Part shown: positions 25,100-36,502 of the stretch, piece by piece
Numbering within the stretch: position 1 is the first letter of the stretch
Layout of the letters: each line of letters begins with the position of its first letter
Notes under the pieces: model-generated
What the model was told of the DNA's origin: nothing
Databases searched by the model: none
Seen by the model: the letters and a program-made list of their open reading frames with translations, nothing else
From: Lucifuga dentata
Taxonomy: Eukaryota; Chordata; Actinopteri; Ophidiiformes; Bythitidae
DNA: 64,000 nt
Direction: 5' to 3'
NCBI GenBank assembly: GCA_014773175.1
Contig: VXCM01005905.1
Coordinates: 17,941 to 81,940 of the forward strand
Translations under genes and position numbers: made by a program

Positions 25100-26682
25100 T
25101 ACACTACGTTCAAATTGCAAACTTGCATTAGCTGAGTTAATAGACAGCTCAATGTACATGTAAAAACCGATCAATTAGCGTACATGTCTAAACAATAGGC
25201 TCAGACCAGTGTGCAAATAGATTTCGAGAAATCTCCCTTCCAAAACACCCTGTTTGTATCAGTAGGGGCGGCCATTGATATGTGCGTGGCTTATCATTCA
25301 TTCATGAAGAGAAGCTGCAACAGACATCATAGTAGAGGCCCAGGACTAATGCTTGTTGGGGAACAGAGGCGGTGCTGTCAGCCCCTGCATTATGAATAGA
25401 GTTCCTGCACAGAGCTCACAAAGCCCATTCAGTCATCCTAACATACCAGTTAAATCTTTGACGATGTTCCTCCCCGTTCAGATGATCAGGTAGCACATCA
25501 CTCTGCCTCTGAGCTCCAAAATACCCGGAATGAGTCAAAATATCACGTGTTTGTCCCAGCACATATTAGATGCACAATGGTTCATGGTTTAGCTTCCCAT
25601 TCTCTACTTTTTCACCTGTACATCAATTTGCTATCAGTTAAAGATGAGGCGCACATTAAAGTTTCACACAGACTTAATAAGTAAGGTGAGCCTGACACTC
25701 CTTTCTTGATATGAGTTTTTGGTGACAATGAAAAGAAGCCATCAATTATTGAAATGAGAGATAAGCGGGGTAGACCTATCTATCTGTCCTAAAGGGCTTA
25801 TTGCTTCAATTAGCATTCACACAATATGTGTTTTAATGTAATTGTACTGAAGATGTTGAGTAAATTGTGCAATTCTCCCTCCGTGGAACTGCATTCCTAA
25901 TGGTTTATGAACAGAAAGGAGAAGCAGATTTCTCCCATGTCATCAGGATGCAAAGTTAAATTAAGCTGAATCATTCTGCACTGTTTCATGTTTGTTTTCT
26001 TAAATTTATATAACAATAAATTCCTTGCGTTTGGCAGCTCATGCTACATGCTAACAATTCAGTACTTCAACTGCCTACTATTTCTGGTACTGATGTTACA
26101 ACTACTGCTGGTTGTACTACAACTCAATTCACCCACTATTATTTCTCCATCTATAACCTGTTCTGCAGTAATACATGTTGTGTTTTTTTGTTTGTTTGTT
26201 TGTTTTTCGGGGTCTAAATGAAGCACTTATGATAACTTTTTTATAATTTCTCAACTGACTGAGAATTAATATGAATTTCAATCCAAATAATTATTAAATT
26301 TGCAGTTATGTGTATTTCATCTCTGTGGGAAGTTCAATAAGAACAAATCAAATTTGCTAAACTTGTTGTTGGCTCTTACAGTTAACTAACAGTGGTATAT
26401 TTACATCTGATTCTATTTCAAAGAAGTCCATGTAGCTAAAATGTTATCCTAGTGTACCATGAATTGTGCAGGTGATTTTTAGACAGGAAATACAGGAAGG
26501 TACATGGAAATGTGTATATCGTTTTTGTAAACATTTGTTTACACAATGACATATTAGTATATAATGTTTTAAAAATTTATCTCTGACATATATAATAAGA
26601 GCACGGTTCATTATTTTAAATTTAGAACAAAATTCTAAATTAATCTATTACATAATCTATCTATAATCTATAATCTATAATC

Positions 26683-26730
<48 letters not shown>

Positions 26731-26897
26731 CATCATCATCATCATCATTGTTTTTCTTATTATTATTATTATATTGTTGTTTTTATTTCATGGATAATTT
26801 ATTTCTCATGGCACACACCCCTCCTCATCACCTCACAGATCATATTTTAAAAGTACATGACTTTATTTGAAGTTACTCTAAAATTACCCTAAACTGC

Positions 26898-26949
<52 letters not shown>

Positions 26950-26950
26950 G
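26683..26950. repeat. Two (ATT)n microsatellites
   Basis: ATT runs at about 26683-26729 (continuing as ATC units) and about 26899-26950, separated by AT-rich sequence. Confidence 0.95.
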
Positions 26951-27030
26951 CTTTAAAAGAATGTAAAATGTTCATTGTAAATAAAAGCAAATTAGAAAAT
27001 TCCTGTTTCCTTTTGGTAGATTTCCTTTTG

Positions 27031-27108
27031 GATGATATTCATTTCAAATCAAAGTGCACCTTAATTTGCACTTTAAGAGGTGCACTTTAATTTGAAATGA
27101 ATATCATC
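27031..27108. repeat. Hairpin with 31-bp arms
   Basis: Arms 27031-27061 and 27078-27108 are reverse complements with a single mismatch, around a 16-nt loop. The arms carry gatattcatttcaaat and aagtgcacct. It could be a small MITE-like palindrome or a foldback RNA; no expression evidence is available. Confidence 0.9.
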
Positions 27109-27236
27109 ATCCATACTGAAAATCATTCACTGATCCATGTTCACCTTGCAGTTAAAAGGTTACTGATTTAAAAAAAAATTTCTTACATTGTCTACCAGGA
27201 ATACCAAACATTGTCACTCTGTCACAGACAGGTGTG

Positions 27237-27238
<2 letters not shown>

Positions 27239-27275
<37 letters not shown>
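27239..27275. repeat. (TC)n microsatellite
   Basis: TC run in the gene-poor stretch. Confidence 0.95.
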
Positions 27276-27282
<7 letters not shown>

Positions 27283-27691
27283 GTGCCCTTGACTCCAGGT
27301 AATCTGCTTGTCACATTATCTTCCTCTGTCCTACAGTCCCACAGCAGCAAACCCAGCAGTCAGCGTCGACCTGTTGGCTCACATTTCCTTCCTGTTTATT
27401 GCACGCCACTCTTGACTCACAGGGGTCACGGTTCCATTGTGCGTCCCCTGGCTTCTGTTACCTACTGGCTTCCCCATTCTTGTTGTGCTTCATCTGAGGC
27501 TCCACCCTCCTCTCCTCTCACTGCTCCATCCCATGTCTGAAGAGCAGAGGGTCAGACATGGATGCATGATGACCTCATCGCTGCTGTGTCACTGTGCAAG
27601 AATTGTGTGTCTGTTGGGCCGTCACTTTGTCTTGGTGCCCAAATGTCTTTTACCAATAATGTATTTTCTTAATAAAACAAAATCCATGCTA

Positions 27692-27754
<63 letters not shown>

Positions 27755-27816
27755 AGATAATCTCATTACTTTTGAATATACACTTGACCTCTGTACTCTG
27801 TCTATGTTTCTTACTT

Positions 27817-27870
<54 letters not shown>
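27692..27870. repeat. (TATC)n and (TC)n microsatellites
   Basis: TATC run at about 27692-27753 and TC run at about 27815-27870. Confidence 0.95.
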
Positions 27871-27872
<2 letters not shown>

Positions 27873-28267
27873 GCTCACTCTGATGCTTACATGCAAATTT
27901 GACAGAAATTTGACAAGAGCAATGTGAAGAGCAGTGAGAGAAGACTCATAAATGTACCATAAAAGGTACAATTTCAGTTCTTTCTTTTAGAAAAGATTTG
28001 TACCTTGTGATAACTAATTGTACTTTTAATATAGAGATTTACAGAAAAGGGGTACTGCATTGTACCTGGATCTTTTCCTTAAGTGGTACAGACACTTGCA
28101 ATTTGCTGAATCTTAAGGGGTTGTTTCCCTTTATTGGATACCTTATCAAGTTTTATTATTATTGTTTAAATTTTTTTATTAGGATAAACCCCTTGAGACA
28201 TACCATCTCGTTTTCAAGGAGTCCCGATATATATCACAAACATTACATAGCCCGTACATGTTTTCTT

Positions 28268-28416
28268 ATGATGGTGGGGGAAACCAGAGCACCCAGAGGA
28301 AACCCACAAAAGCAAAGGGCGAACCTGCAAACTCCATACAGAAAGGCCCTGCCCCAGCCAGGAATTGAACCCAGGACCTTCTTGCTGTGAAGCAACAGTG
28401 CTAACCACTGAGCCAC
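28268..28416 (-). mobile_element. tRNA-derived SINE
   Basis: Read on the minus strand it starts ggctcagtggttagca (A-box-like, 28399-28414). It continues with a B-box-like ggtcctgggttcaattcc (28361-28378), then the body string tatggagtttgcaggttcgc. This order of Pol III promoter boxes followed by a conserved body is typical of teleost tRNA-headed SINEs. The 3' end towards lower coordinates is not clearly delimited. Confidence 0.75.
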
Positions 28417-29589
28417 TATTGTTATTGTTGTTGTTGTTGTTGTTTTATTTTAAATGTCTCTGGCTTTAGTTCCATTGCTGCACACTAACAAACCAGTCAT
28501 CTAGTCACTAAATGAGCCATGGAGGCTTGTCATACAGATGTAAAACTGCAGTCTGATTTAATGTTAATTTACACATAAAATAGTTCATCAATCAAGAGCT
28601 CATCCACAAAAACAGAAAAACTCAAATTTTTAAAATAAATTTGTAATGTTATATCTTTTTATTTGTGCATTCCAGATAATATCACATACATACATACTTG
28701 TGTTCAGTTAATTTATTTGATTTAAAACAAAAAGATAAGTCTACATCAGATGAATTGATATTACCGGGACTACACAATAAAACAATATGATTTTTATTTA
28801 TTTATTTGAAAACAGAATTATCTGTGGTGGCAGTGGAATTTGATATACACATATATGCACCATGCAGACCTGGCTAAAGACACTCTACTCTTTAAGCCTG
28901 TGTCATAACCATGGCACACCATCTAAACCTAGCTTACTACACATCCTACATTTTTGACCACAACTTCATGCTAATTCCAGGGTCTGCTCCTTATTCCAGA
29001 GTGGCAGGTGTCTCTGTAATAGTCAGGTTCTCCCTATAATATACAGATAATTGAAATGATGCTAAAGTGGCACTTGTAAGAGAATGTGTGGCACACTGTA
29101 TTTTGGTGCTTCTAGTGGCTGGGTGGATGGTGAGGTGGTTGTTAGTTTTAATCCCATGAATCTGTAAGTGTAGGGAAAGAGCTAATTGCATGCTATTTAA
29201 AGTTTCTTGGAGGGGGCTGGCGCAGAATCATGATGTGGTTTATTTTGTGTCTGAGAATTTTGCTGGTTACTCACCTATACTGAGCACAATAAAAGGGGTA
29301 CAGTAATATGTTCTTATAAGTTTTGTTTTAAATGTGCTCTGTCAAGGGGAGCTTGTAAAGGTATACTATACAGGTAAGGTTTACCTTTAGCTCTGCTGTG
29401 TTTGCTCTTTTTAGGCTGTGCACCAAACACAAACATGTTATGTTCATGATGCATGTGGGTTTATGTGTATATTTATGTGTATTTGCATGGATGAGTATGA
29501 GTGTCTGATCTCATGTTTGCTTTTTGAATGTAGGCCTGTGTCCGTGTCTGTGTTTTGCCCTAGCCTGAGCAGCAAGAAGGTTCAGCTGT

Positions 29590-29597
29590 CTTTTTTT

Positions 29598-29628
<31 letters not shown>

Positions 29629-29707
29629 NNNNNNNNNNNNNNNNNNNNNNNNNNNNNNNNNNNNNNNNNNNNNNNNNNNNNNNNNNNNNNNNNNNNNNNN
29701 NNNNNNN

Positions 29708-29766
<59 letters not shown>
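29590..29766. repeat. T-rich tract, 79-N gap and (CA)n
   Basis: T/CT tract to 29628, N run at 29629-29707, then a CA run to about 29766. Reading frames crossing it are artefacts. Confidence 0.97.
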
Positions 29767-29772
<6 letters not shown>

Positions 29773-30249
29773 ACAATTCTATATGTAAACCCAGTCAGTA
29801 CCCTGTGTTTGCAGGATATGTTATGTCCCATAACTTGCTGCCTCACATTCAGAATCATTTTCTGGTTGATTATATAAGGTGATGAATTATGGTCAACTCA
29901 GAACTGTAAGAAAACTGGTGTGACTGTGTATGTTTCCATGTATGAACTCACATGCGTATGTGTGTCATTTCTCACACGTGCATTTCTGTGTTTGTTTATG
30001 CTTGTGCACACTTGTATACTGCGTGGATTCACTCATTCTAATGATTAATTAAACCTTGTGCACGACACATTTTCTGACCTTTTTATGGAACCACTTCACT
30101 TATCAAAAGACTAGCAGTGTATAGTATTTTGGATTATTGGTGCTAATGCCATGCTGCCATGTGTAATGTCAAGCAATGTCTCCATAAAAGGCAGATAACA
30201 CGCCTGCATAAAAGCCATGAAAAGAGTCAGCAGATTTGTATTTTTCACA

Positions 30250-30255
30250 TTTATT
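30250..30255 (-). terminator. Polyadenylation signal of parvalbumin gene 1
   Basis: Minus-strand AATAAA about 270 bp after the stop codon at 30523. The spacing is similar to the candidate signals of genes 2-4. Confidence 0.6.
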
Positions 30256-30522
30256 TTCTCAGTAATTTGATAAATGGTACATAATTTGGGTAATGCGGCA
30301 TTAAGATTTGTCTAAAACATATGAAAAAGCAAACCAAAAACATAGTGAGAATATGATTTTCTTTGGGCCGGTGTGATTCTTGCAAAATAAAACATAATAA
30401 ATAGAATCTGTTTTTATTTAACCAGAAGGAAAGATGACCAACTAAACTAAGAGAGTCCTTGAAGCGGAGGAATAAGGGTGGATGGGTGTTCAGACTGACT
30501 TGGAAAGATGGATTCCAGTTGT

Positions 30523-30581
30523 TTAGGACAAGACCAAGGCCTGGAACTCTGTGGAGAAAAAAGGAGAAGGAAGGAGAAAAA

Positions 30582-30612
<31 letters not shown>

Positions 30613-32544
30613 NTGTCTCTCTCTCTCTCTCACTCACTCACACACACACACAGACGCACGCACACATAAAATGTTGACAATTCCCTCACTGACTCTTAAC
30701 AACAAACTGACCATCATACTATCACAGGAGTACAGTAAAGCTAAATCTGCATTCTCACTGAAAACACACAAGAAGAGATGCAAACATGGCTTCCAGACCC
30801 ATAAAATAGGTTTATAAAATAAATGCGGTCCTCTCTCACCATCTGCTCCAATCCGCCCATCATTATCATCATCAGCAGCACAGAGGAAGGCCTTGGTCTC
30901 TTTGTCGGTCAGAGGTCGAGCCCCAGGATTGAACCTCTGGAGGAAGAACCTGGCATACACAAAGTACCAGACAAGGCCCCGAGTTAGTGGTATTTCTTAC
31001 CAACAACAGGAAAATAGCCAAAATTAGCAAAAATCAAGATTGAAAACAGAGGTCCACTTGATTCTCAGCTTAACTTTTTACACAAGTCTATAAATACACA
31101 GTAGTAACTTCCAAATCTGTGATGCAAAACAAAAATATTTAGGTTCATGTAGTTGTTTGTCATGCAGGTCTCTTGTGGTATCTTGTAGTACCAAGGCTAC
31201 CTGTATGCTTGGTACTACAAGATGTACTACACAACAGCCAGAATATAAATTTCCCACAGTTAGTTTTAATGACTTAAAATAAAATAATTGTGATACTGAA
31301 AATGTCAAAACGTCGTTTCCGATGGTATTGAAATACATTTAGATTTGTATATTGCGTGTGTTGTGTTATGATGTGCAATTAATAAAATTCTGTGGTTTAC
31401 ACATCGCTATTCACATTTCAGTAAATATAAATAGCAACCATTGAAAGACCATGTTGCTTTGACTTAGACTTACTTGTTTGGTACTTTTTAGTATGGCATG
31501 GTCATTTTAGATGGGTATACCCTTCACTACATCTTGAATAACTAAAACAATGATGAAATCTATGAAGGGAAATTAGTCTAGCTTCATTAACTTGCTTGTT
31601 TTCCAGGCAGTCATCTGAGCCAGACTTCTTCAATAATTGGCATCATAATCATCATTCTTTGACAAAAGCACCCACTGGTCCATTAGGTGCAGAACTCAAC
31701 AACAAGCCTCCAGTTTCTGAACTGACTGCCCACTCACCTGAGTTCTTCTTCCTCAATGAAACCGCTGGCATCATTGTCCAGGACTGAGAAAACTTTCTTC
31801 ACATCCTGGGGGCTCTTCTTGGTGAGACCACACAGCTGGAAAAACTTCTTGGGGCAGAAGGAGTCTGGTGCTGGAGGAGAAATAGAGTTAGAAACTGTAA
31901 ATGTGGTCTTGAAATATGTCATGAAAGGTTTTCTTTAACTAAGTGCCTCCTAATGAATAATGATGGAGATCTGCCCTCCATTCACCATATTGATTTATAA
32001 ATTTAAATTACAGTAAGCCATCTCAGTCTAGTTTAGACTAAATTAGGATTTATGGCTTCATATAATCTACCAGCAAATCTCCAAACCTGTTATATTGGTT
32101 AAAATTCTGAACACAATTGCTAACTTGTGACTGACAAGGTATTATTTGTGTGATTTAGGTCACCTAACCATCTCTTGCCCATGATACATGCATGCAGCTT
32201 GGAGAGACAGTCTTGTTTAAAATTTTACATTGCACAGTTTGTAGCTTCATATCAACTTCGTACAATCGTACACAAATTTTACAGCATTTTAAGTGTGTTT
32301 AGATTTCTTAAAATTTTTCTTTAGCTTTGCCTTCCAGTGATAAATCCAGTTTTTTATTTTGACATCTACTGTACAGTATTAAGGTAATCTATGGAGACAA
32401 AGTGGTTCCATTTACCTCCAACTTATAGAATTTTACGAATATCTAACGAAGAAAGCAATAATGATTATAGTGGAAGACGATACCTTGGCAGTCCTTGACA
32501 GCACTGTCGATGGCATCAGCGGAAAGGATAGATGAGAGGGACAT
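30523..32544 (-). CDS. Oncomodulin/thymic-type parvalbumin (cluster gene 1)
   Basis: Small cytosolic EF-hand calcium buffer of 109 residues. Coding exons are 32544-32484, 31870-31738, 30949-30840 and 30548-30523 (61, 133, 110 and 26 bp), all GT-AG with consistent phases. The start is [12 protein letters not shown]. The CD loop [12 protein letters not shown] and the EF loop [12 protein letters not shown] both keep the 12-residue ligand pattern. The segment CQAPDSF.PKKFFQ is close to avian thymic CPV3/oncomodulin and to the fish pvalb8/pvalb9 type, not to the muscle beta parvalbumins next door. The last exon encodes only EFQALVLS. A single-N TC repeat (30613) lies in the last intron but touches no exon. 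The orthologue name is not certain. Confidence 0.95.
30585..30655. repeat. (TC)n and (CA)n microsatellite with single N
   Basis: TC run interrupted by N at 30613, then a CA run, inside the last intron of parvalbumin gene 1. Confidence 0.95.
31180..31223. repeat. Perfect 16-bp inverted repeat
   Basis: The arms atcttgtagtaccaag (31180-31195) and cttggtactacaagat (31208-31223) pair exactly around 12 nt, in intron 3 of parvalbumin gene 1. Possibly a small transposon relic. Confidence 0.88.
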
Positions 32545-33027
32545 TTTCTTCCTGTCAGAGGAATAACCACAGTGAATTATTAACATATTTTGACAGGTAC
32601 GGTAGCAAACCTTCTACTTCTGAAAAGCAAAAAGTGTGCAGGTGACAATAAGTCTGAGAGTTCAGTGCGCAATAAAGGTGCCAGAAGAGAGCAGGGCAAA
32701 GTTAACTTTTACGCACGGGTCCGCCACAAAGATATAAAATAATGCCCAGTTTTGTCCATACAAAGTCGGATATAACAGATAAAACATGCTTTAAGAATTA
32801 TTTTTTGCTTTCAGTGGTGCCACCTATCCCACACAATTCTCTCCTTTTACGCACGCAATTACTCCACCTACTGTAGCCTAAGCGTTAAAGTGAGTTAAAA
32901 GGACGGCAGAAATGACTTTCAGGAGTTACAGAATCCAACTTGTCTCTACAAAATCTTTTCAAGCCAACAAAAATGCAGCCTCTTTGCATCAAAGCGACCT
33001 TCCTGACTCCACTCCACAGCAGCTTAC

Positions 33028-33228
33028 CGCGTTAAGGTGTTCTCGCCCGGTTGGTGATCCAGCAAAGAGGTAAGGCTATGTGGTGACTGCTGTTCGTCAA
33101 GGAGGATTTATATAGGTCTGATTCCAGTGACAATGGGGATTGCTTGAGTTACCTGTCTATGGATCAAATTCTAACTGCCCGCCCCGATCCAATTTCCCAG
33201 CTAACTAATTAACCTTTACTATTTATAA
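33028..33228 (-). promoter_or_regulatory. Parvalbumin gene 1 promoter and non-coding exon 1
   Basis: TATA box TATATAAA on the minus strand at 33114-33107, then a non-coding exon ending at 33028 before GTAAGCTG. The exon starts near 33080 if transcription begins about 30 bp after TATA. A MEF2-like element, CTATTTATAA on the plus strand, lies at 33219-33228, about 105 bp upstream of TATA. Confidence 0.7.
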
Positions 33229-34356
33229 CGCCCTGCAGGGGCAGAGAGACCGGACCGCTGACATCTGTAACGCCCTTGTAAATAGCAAATTAAGTCAAAA
33301 AAAAAAAAAAAAAAAAACCCCACCCCATGCCATCCCTTTTATGCAGATATCCCTTTACAGGCACCGGTCCCAAAACCAGCACATCTCTGCAAATATGCTC
33401 CTATATCATTACATTTAAGGTACTGTGCGTTATAGGAAATAAAAAGTCATCTGACACTGATAATTTTATATCCTTGCCAGTCTGATGTAGTCTTAGAGAA
33501 GGACCATGTGCATTGCTGAGTCAGCAAAAAGGTCAGCTCATACATGATTGGGTCAGAAGTCCATTCTGTGGTGCTTAACCTGTCCACCCACATCGATTAA
33601 ACTGTGTTCCCATGTCCCACTTGCCCTGACACACACTCACATACAGGTGATCTCCAACCAAACTGAACACACACACACACATACACACACAATAAACACA
33701 ATAAATAATATATTATAACCTTCTCACTGTCTCACACTGCATAGTGAGAAGACAAGGGAACTGCCTTGTTAAATTGCTTTGTCAACTATGCTGATTAAGG
33801 GACCTGAGGTCACCCTCTGCTGTTGCTGTCTCGTCCCATGATGATGATGATGCATCATGTTCGTTGTATTCAAATGCACATTAAGTAGAGGTTGTTGGAG
33901 GAAGTGCAGTTGCAGATGTCAAATGCACTTCCCCTGGGTCAGGGTGTAGGCCCTGAAAGGTCATATTTGAGCAGTAACTTCATGTTAAATGGAGTCTGGT
34001 TGTTTGATCAGTTTTGTTAATAATTCATTTCAGTTTTCTTGATGTGCTGTTTGTCTGTCAGTTTGGTCAAACACAGAGCGAGCAACTGAGATCATGGTAG
34101 CCCAGTGGGTCTAACACACAAACAAATATAAATGCGATACATTCCTGGAAGATTATTGAATACAGTTTAAAAAAAAAAAGTTATTCCCCTCCAATAGCAT
34201 ATGAAGTAAGTTTAGGTGACGGTGCGGCTGTTGCTGTGTGGGTAGAAATAGAAACGCAAACAGGACGCCAGATGCCTTTCTGTATAAGACTTGGAGTGAA
34301 CAGTCATATCGTGTAACCTGAAAACTGATCATATTGTTTGTGATTTGTTAAAGAAC

Positions 34357-34428
34357 AGGTCCTACTGAGATTTGAACTCGGATCGCTGGATTCAGAGTCC
34401 AGAGTGCTAACCATCACACCATGGAACC
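34357..34428 (-). tRNA. tRNA-Gln (anticodon CUG)
   Basis: On the minus strand it starts ggttccatggtgtgatggtt and has the anticodon stem-loop ctggactCTGaatccag and the B box gagttcaaatc. It is 72 nt with the discriminator base and closely matches vertebrate tRNA-Gln(CUG). The acceptor stem has one mismatch (C6 against A67) and one G-U pair, so it may be weakly functional or a recent pseudogene. No intron. The usual TTTT terminator is not immediately present downstream. Confidence 0.85.
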
Positions 34429-36131
34429 GTTTCAGCATCTTGAATAGATTTAACATGTGCATTCCTAAACCGCAACCGCTGATATACAGTCTCATAACTG
34501 AGAGATCTTTCAAGGGTTATCCTTGTGAAAATGGCGATATAACCAAAGACAGGCACAGCAAGCCCGGGCCAGTTTTTTTTTTTTGTTTTGTTTTTTTTCA
34601 CAATACCTACAGTGCACCACGTGTTGGACCACACCTCACGCGTGCACCACAACTCACAAGCATCTTTGTTTGGCTCTGGTACACGTCGGCAGCCAGAGGC
34701 CGTGAACGCGTCCAACAGGTAATGTGCCTTAATACGGGTTAAGATCTACTTAAACATGATTTAAACGCATGAGGTCGCCGACTTAAACTATCATTAAAAA
34801 AAAAAAGATGTCTGTGGTCCAGCATAAAGATCCATTTTATTTTATTTTATTTTATTTTGAATCGCTCCGCATGTGTGTTTAAATTATTGCTATAAAGAGA
34901 TTGTGTCACAAACAGAACAGGCGTTTATCCATACATTTTACGCACAGGGCGCACAGTGCATGGTTTGTTTAGTTCATTGGCAGCATCCTGGTGTATTTCA
35001 TTATTGAGTAAAAGCTCGTATCTCCGGTTGTTTGTAATTGTCAATCTCTCCTAACCCTATTCTTTGTGCCAGCTTGTTAATTGGCCCCTCAACAGGCGAT
35101 CTTCTAGTTGCTGTCAGGTTCCTCGGGTTCAGTTGGGCTCCGGAGCAGATAAAGAGAAACTCAATCATTTTGTGTGTGTGTGAAAAAGAGACCGAGGACA
35201 CCGGATCGAGAGAAGTGATGCGACTTAACTCACATTCGGTGCATGATGTCATGCGCCATGCTGATACCTCGCAGCCTATACAGTTACTGGGCGATCATTT
35301 ATTCATTTACATTTGCTAATGTTCTTTCGAGCCTCACTGCGACATATAGACTGGCTGAAGGAATGATCTTCACTCTCTTTGCTCCAAGAACTTTTTTTTT
35401 TTTTTTTTTTTTNGGGGGGAGGGTGCGCTTCCCTCAGATGAGCAAACTCTCTTGAAAATGCAAAGTTTAGTTTTTTGGGGGTGAAAACAAACCCAAAAAC
35501 TTTTCATTCCCCTCTCTGGACTGCAACTGTTTTGCGTGTCACTCTCATCATCAATTATCAAGCTTAAAAATGTTCTTGATTAAGAAAAAAAATCAACTGT
35601 TTCCTATATGCAGTAGTTAAAATAAATGTTTTTAAGCTTGGAGGATAATTACACACAAACAGATGGTCTACATTGAAAATAACCGAATGTAAATACACAA
35701 TTTAAAATGTTTTAGCGGAAAAGGAAGCTTCAGTGATGACTTGACTGACAAATATGCATTGTAACATTTTGACAAGTAATTTTTTCTCTTTTTGTAGTCT
35801 AACTCCATGGGCAACAGGCGCATTTGACCCAGCTATAGTAGCAAAATTAATCTGTGTGAAATTCTTCAATGGAGTAGATGTCCCAAAACTACTGATTTTA
35901 CTTCCAATCTATTCAAACTTGACGCTACCAGATGTGTCTGTCCACTACTATTAATGAATGTACCCCCATCTAGTGGCTACAAAAGGAAATGCAAGATGAT
36001 TTCACGAAGTTTATGCATGTGTCGTACATGCAATAAACTTCGAGAATATATAGTAGTAAATATGTATATAGTCGTGATGCGTGTCGTGTGTCTATTAATT
36101 GTTCCAGCATTCTTACATAAAAAGTGAGTGC

Positions 36132-36132
<1 letters not shown>

Positions 36133-36180
<48 letters not shown>
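36133..36180. repeat. (GATA)n microsatellite
   Basis: About twelve GATA units downstream of parvalbumin gene 2. Confidence 0.95.
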
Positions 36181-36259
36181 CAAAATTTAATGGTTTTATG
36201 AATTGAAAAGACAAACATCAATCGTATGGAATCAAAATTAAGACCGCAGCAAAAGAACA

Positions 36260-36265
36260 TTTATT
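36260..36265 (-). terminator. Polyadenylation signal of parvalbumin gene 2
   Basis: Minus-strand AATAAA about 240 bp after the stop codon at 36503. Confidence 0.6.
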
Positions 36266-36502
36266 CTTTTTTTTCCCGTTCGTTCCTGGAAAGTGCATCA
36301 TAGATTTTACAGTAAGCAAAATTCATATTTAAGACATGAACACAACCGAGCTACATTCACAATCATCATTTTGGACAGTGTGTTGCATAGGAGGAAACGT
36401 CTCGTAAAGCAAATGTATAAAAATTATTTATATTCAGATGAAAAGGGGAGGTCGACGTGGGCGTTGTTGTTCCATCAGTGCAGGTGTTGGTCAGTTCCCT
36501 TT

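Larger units (their letters stand above)
20936..30249. other. Gene-poor intergenic stretch, aimp2 to parvalbumin cluster
   Basis: No protein gene supported. Contents listed separately are a (CAT)n run, a GT/GA compound repeat, a poly-G join, a near-perfect hairpin (23539-23582), a 28S rRNA-derived fragment, ATT and TATC microsatellites, a 31-bp-arm hairpin (27031-27108), a tRNA-type SINE and a gap. The part 25380-25980 is free of simple repeats and has mixed composition. It could hold conserved non-coding sequence, but nothing in it is recognised. Confidence 0.6.
33229..36259. other. Intergenic: parvalbumin gene 1 to gene 2
   Basis: Contains a tRNA-Gln gene (34357-34428). Also a poly-A run (about 33298-33317), a poly-T with N (35392-35413) and a (GATA)n run (about 36133-36180). 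No protein gene seen; the short frames here lack family features. Confidence 0.65.
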
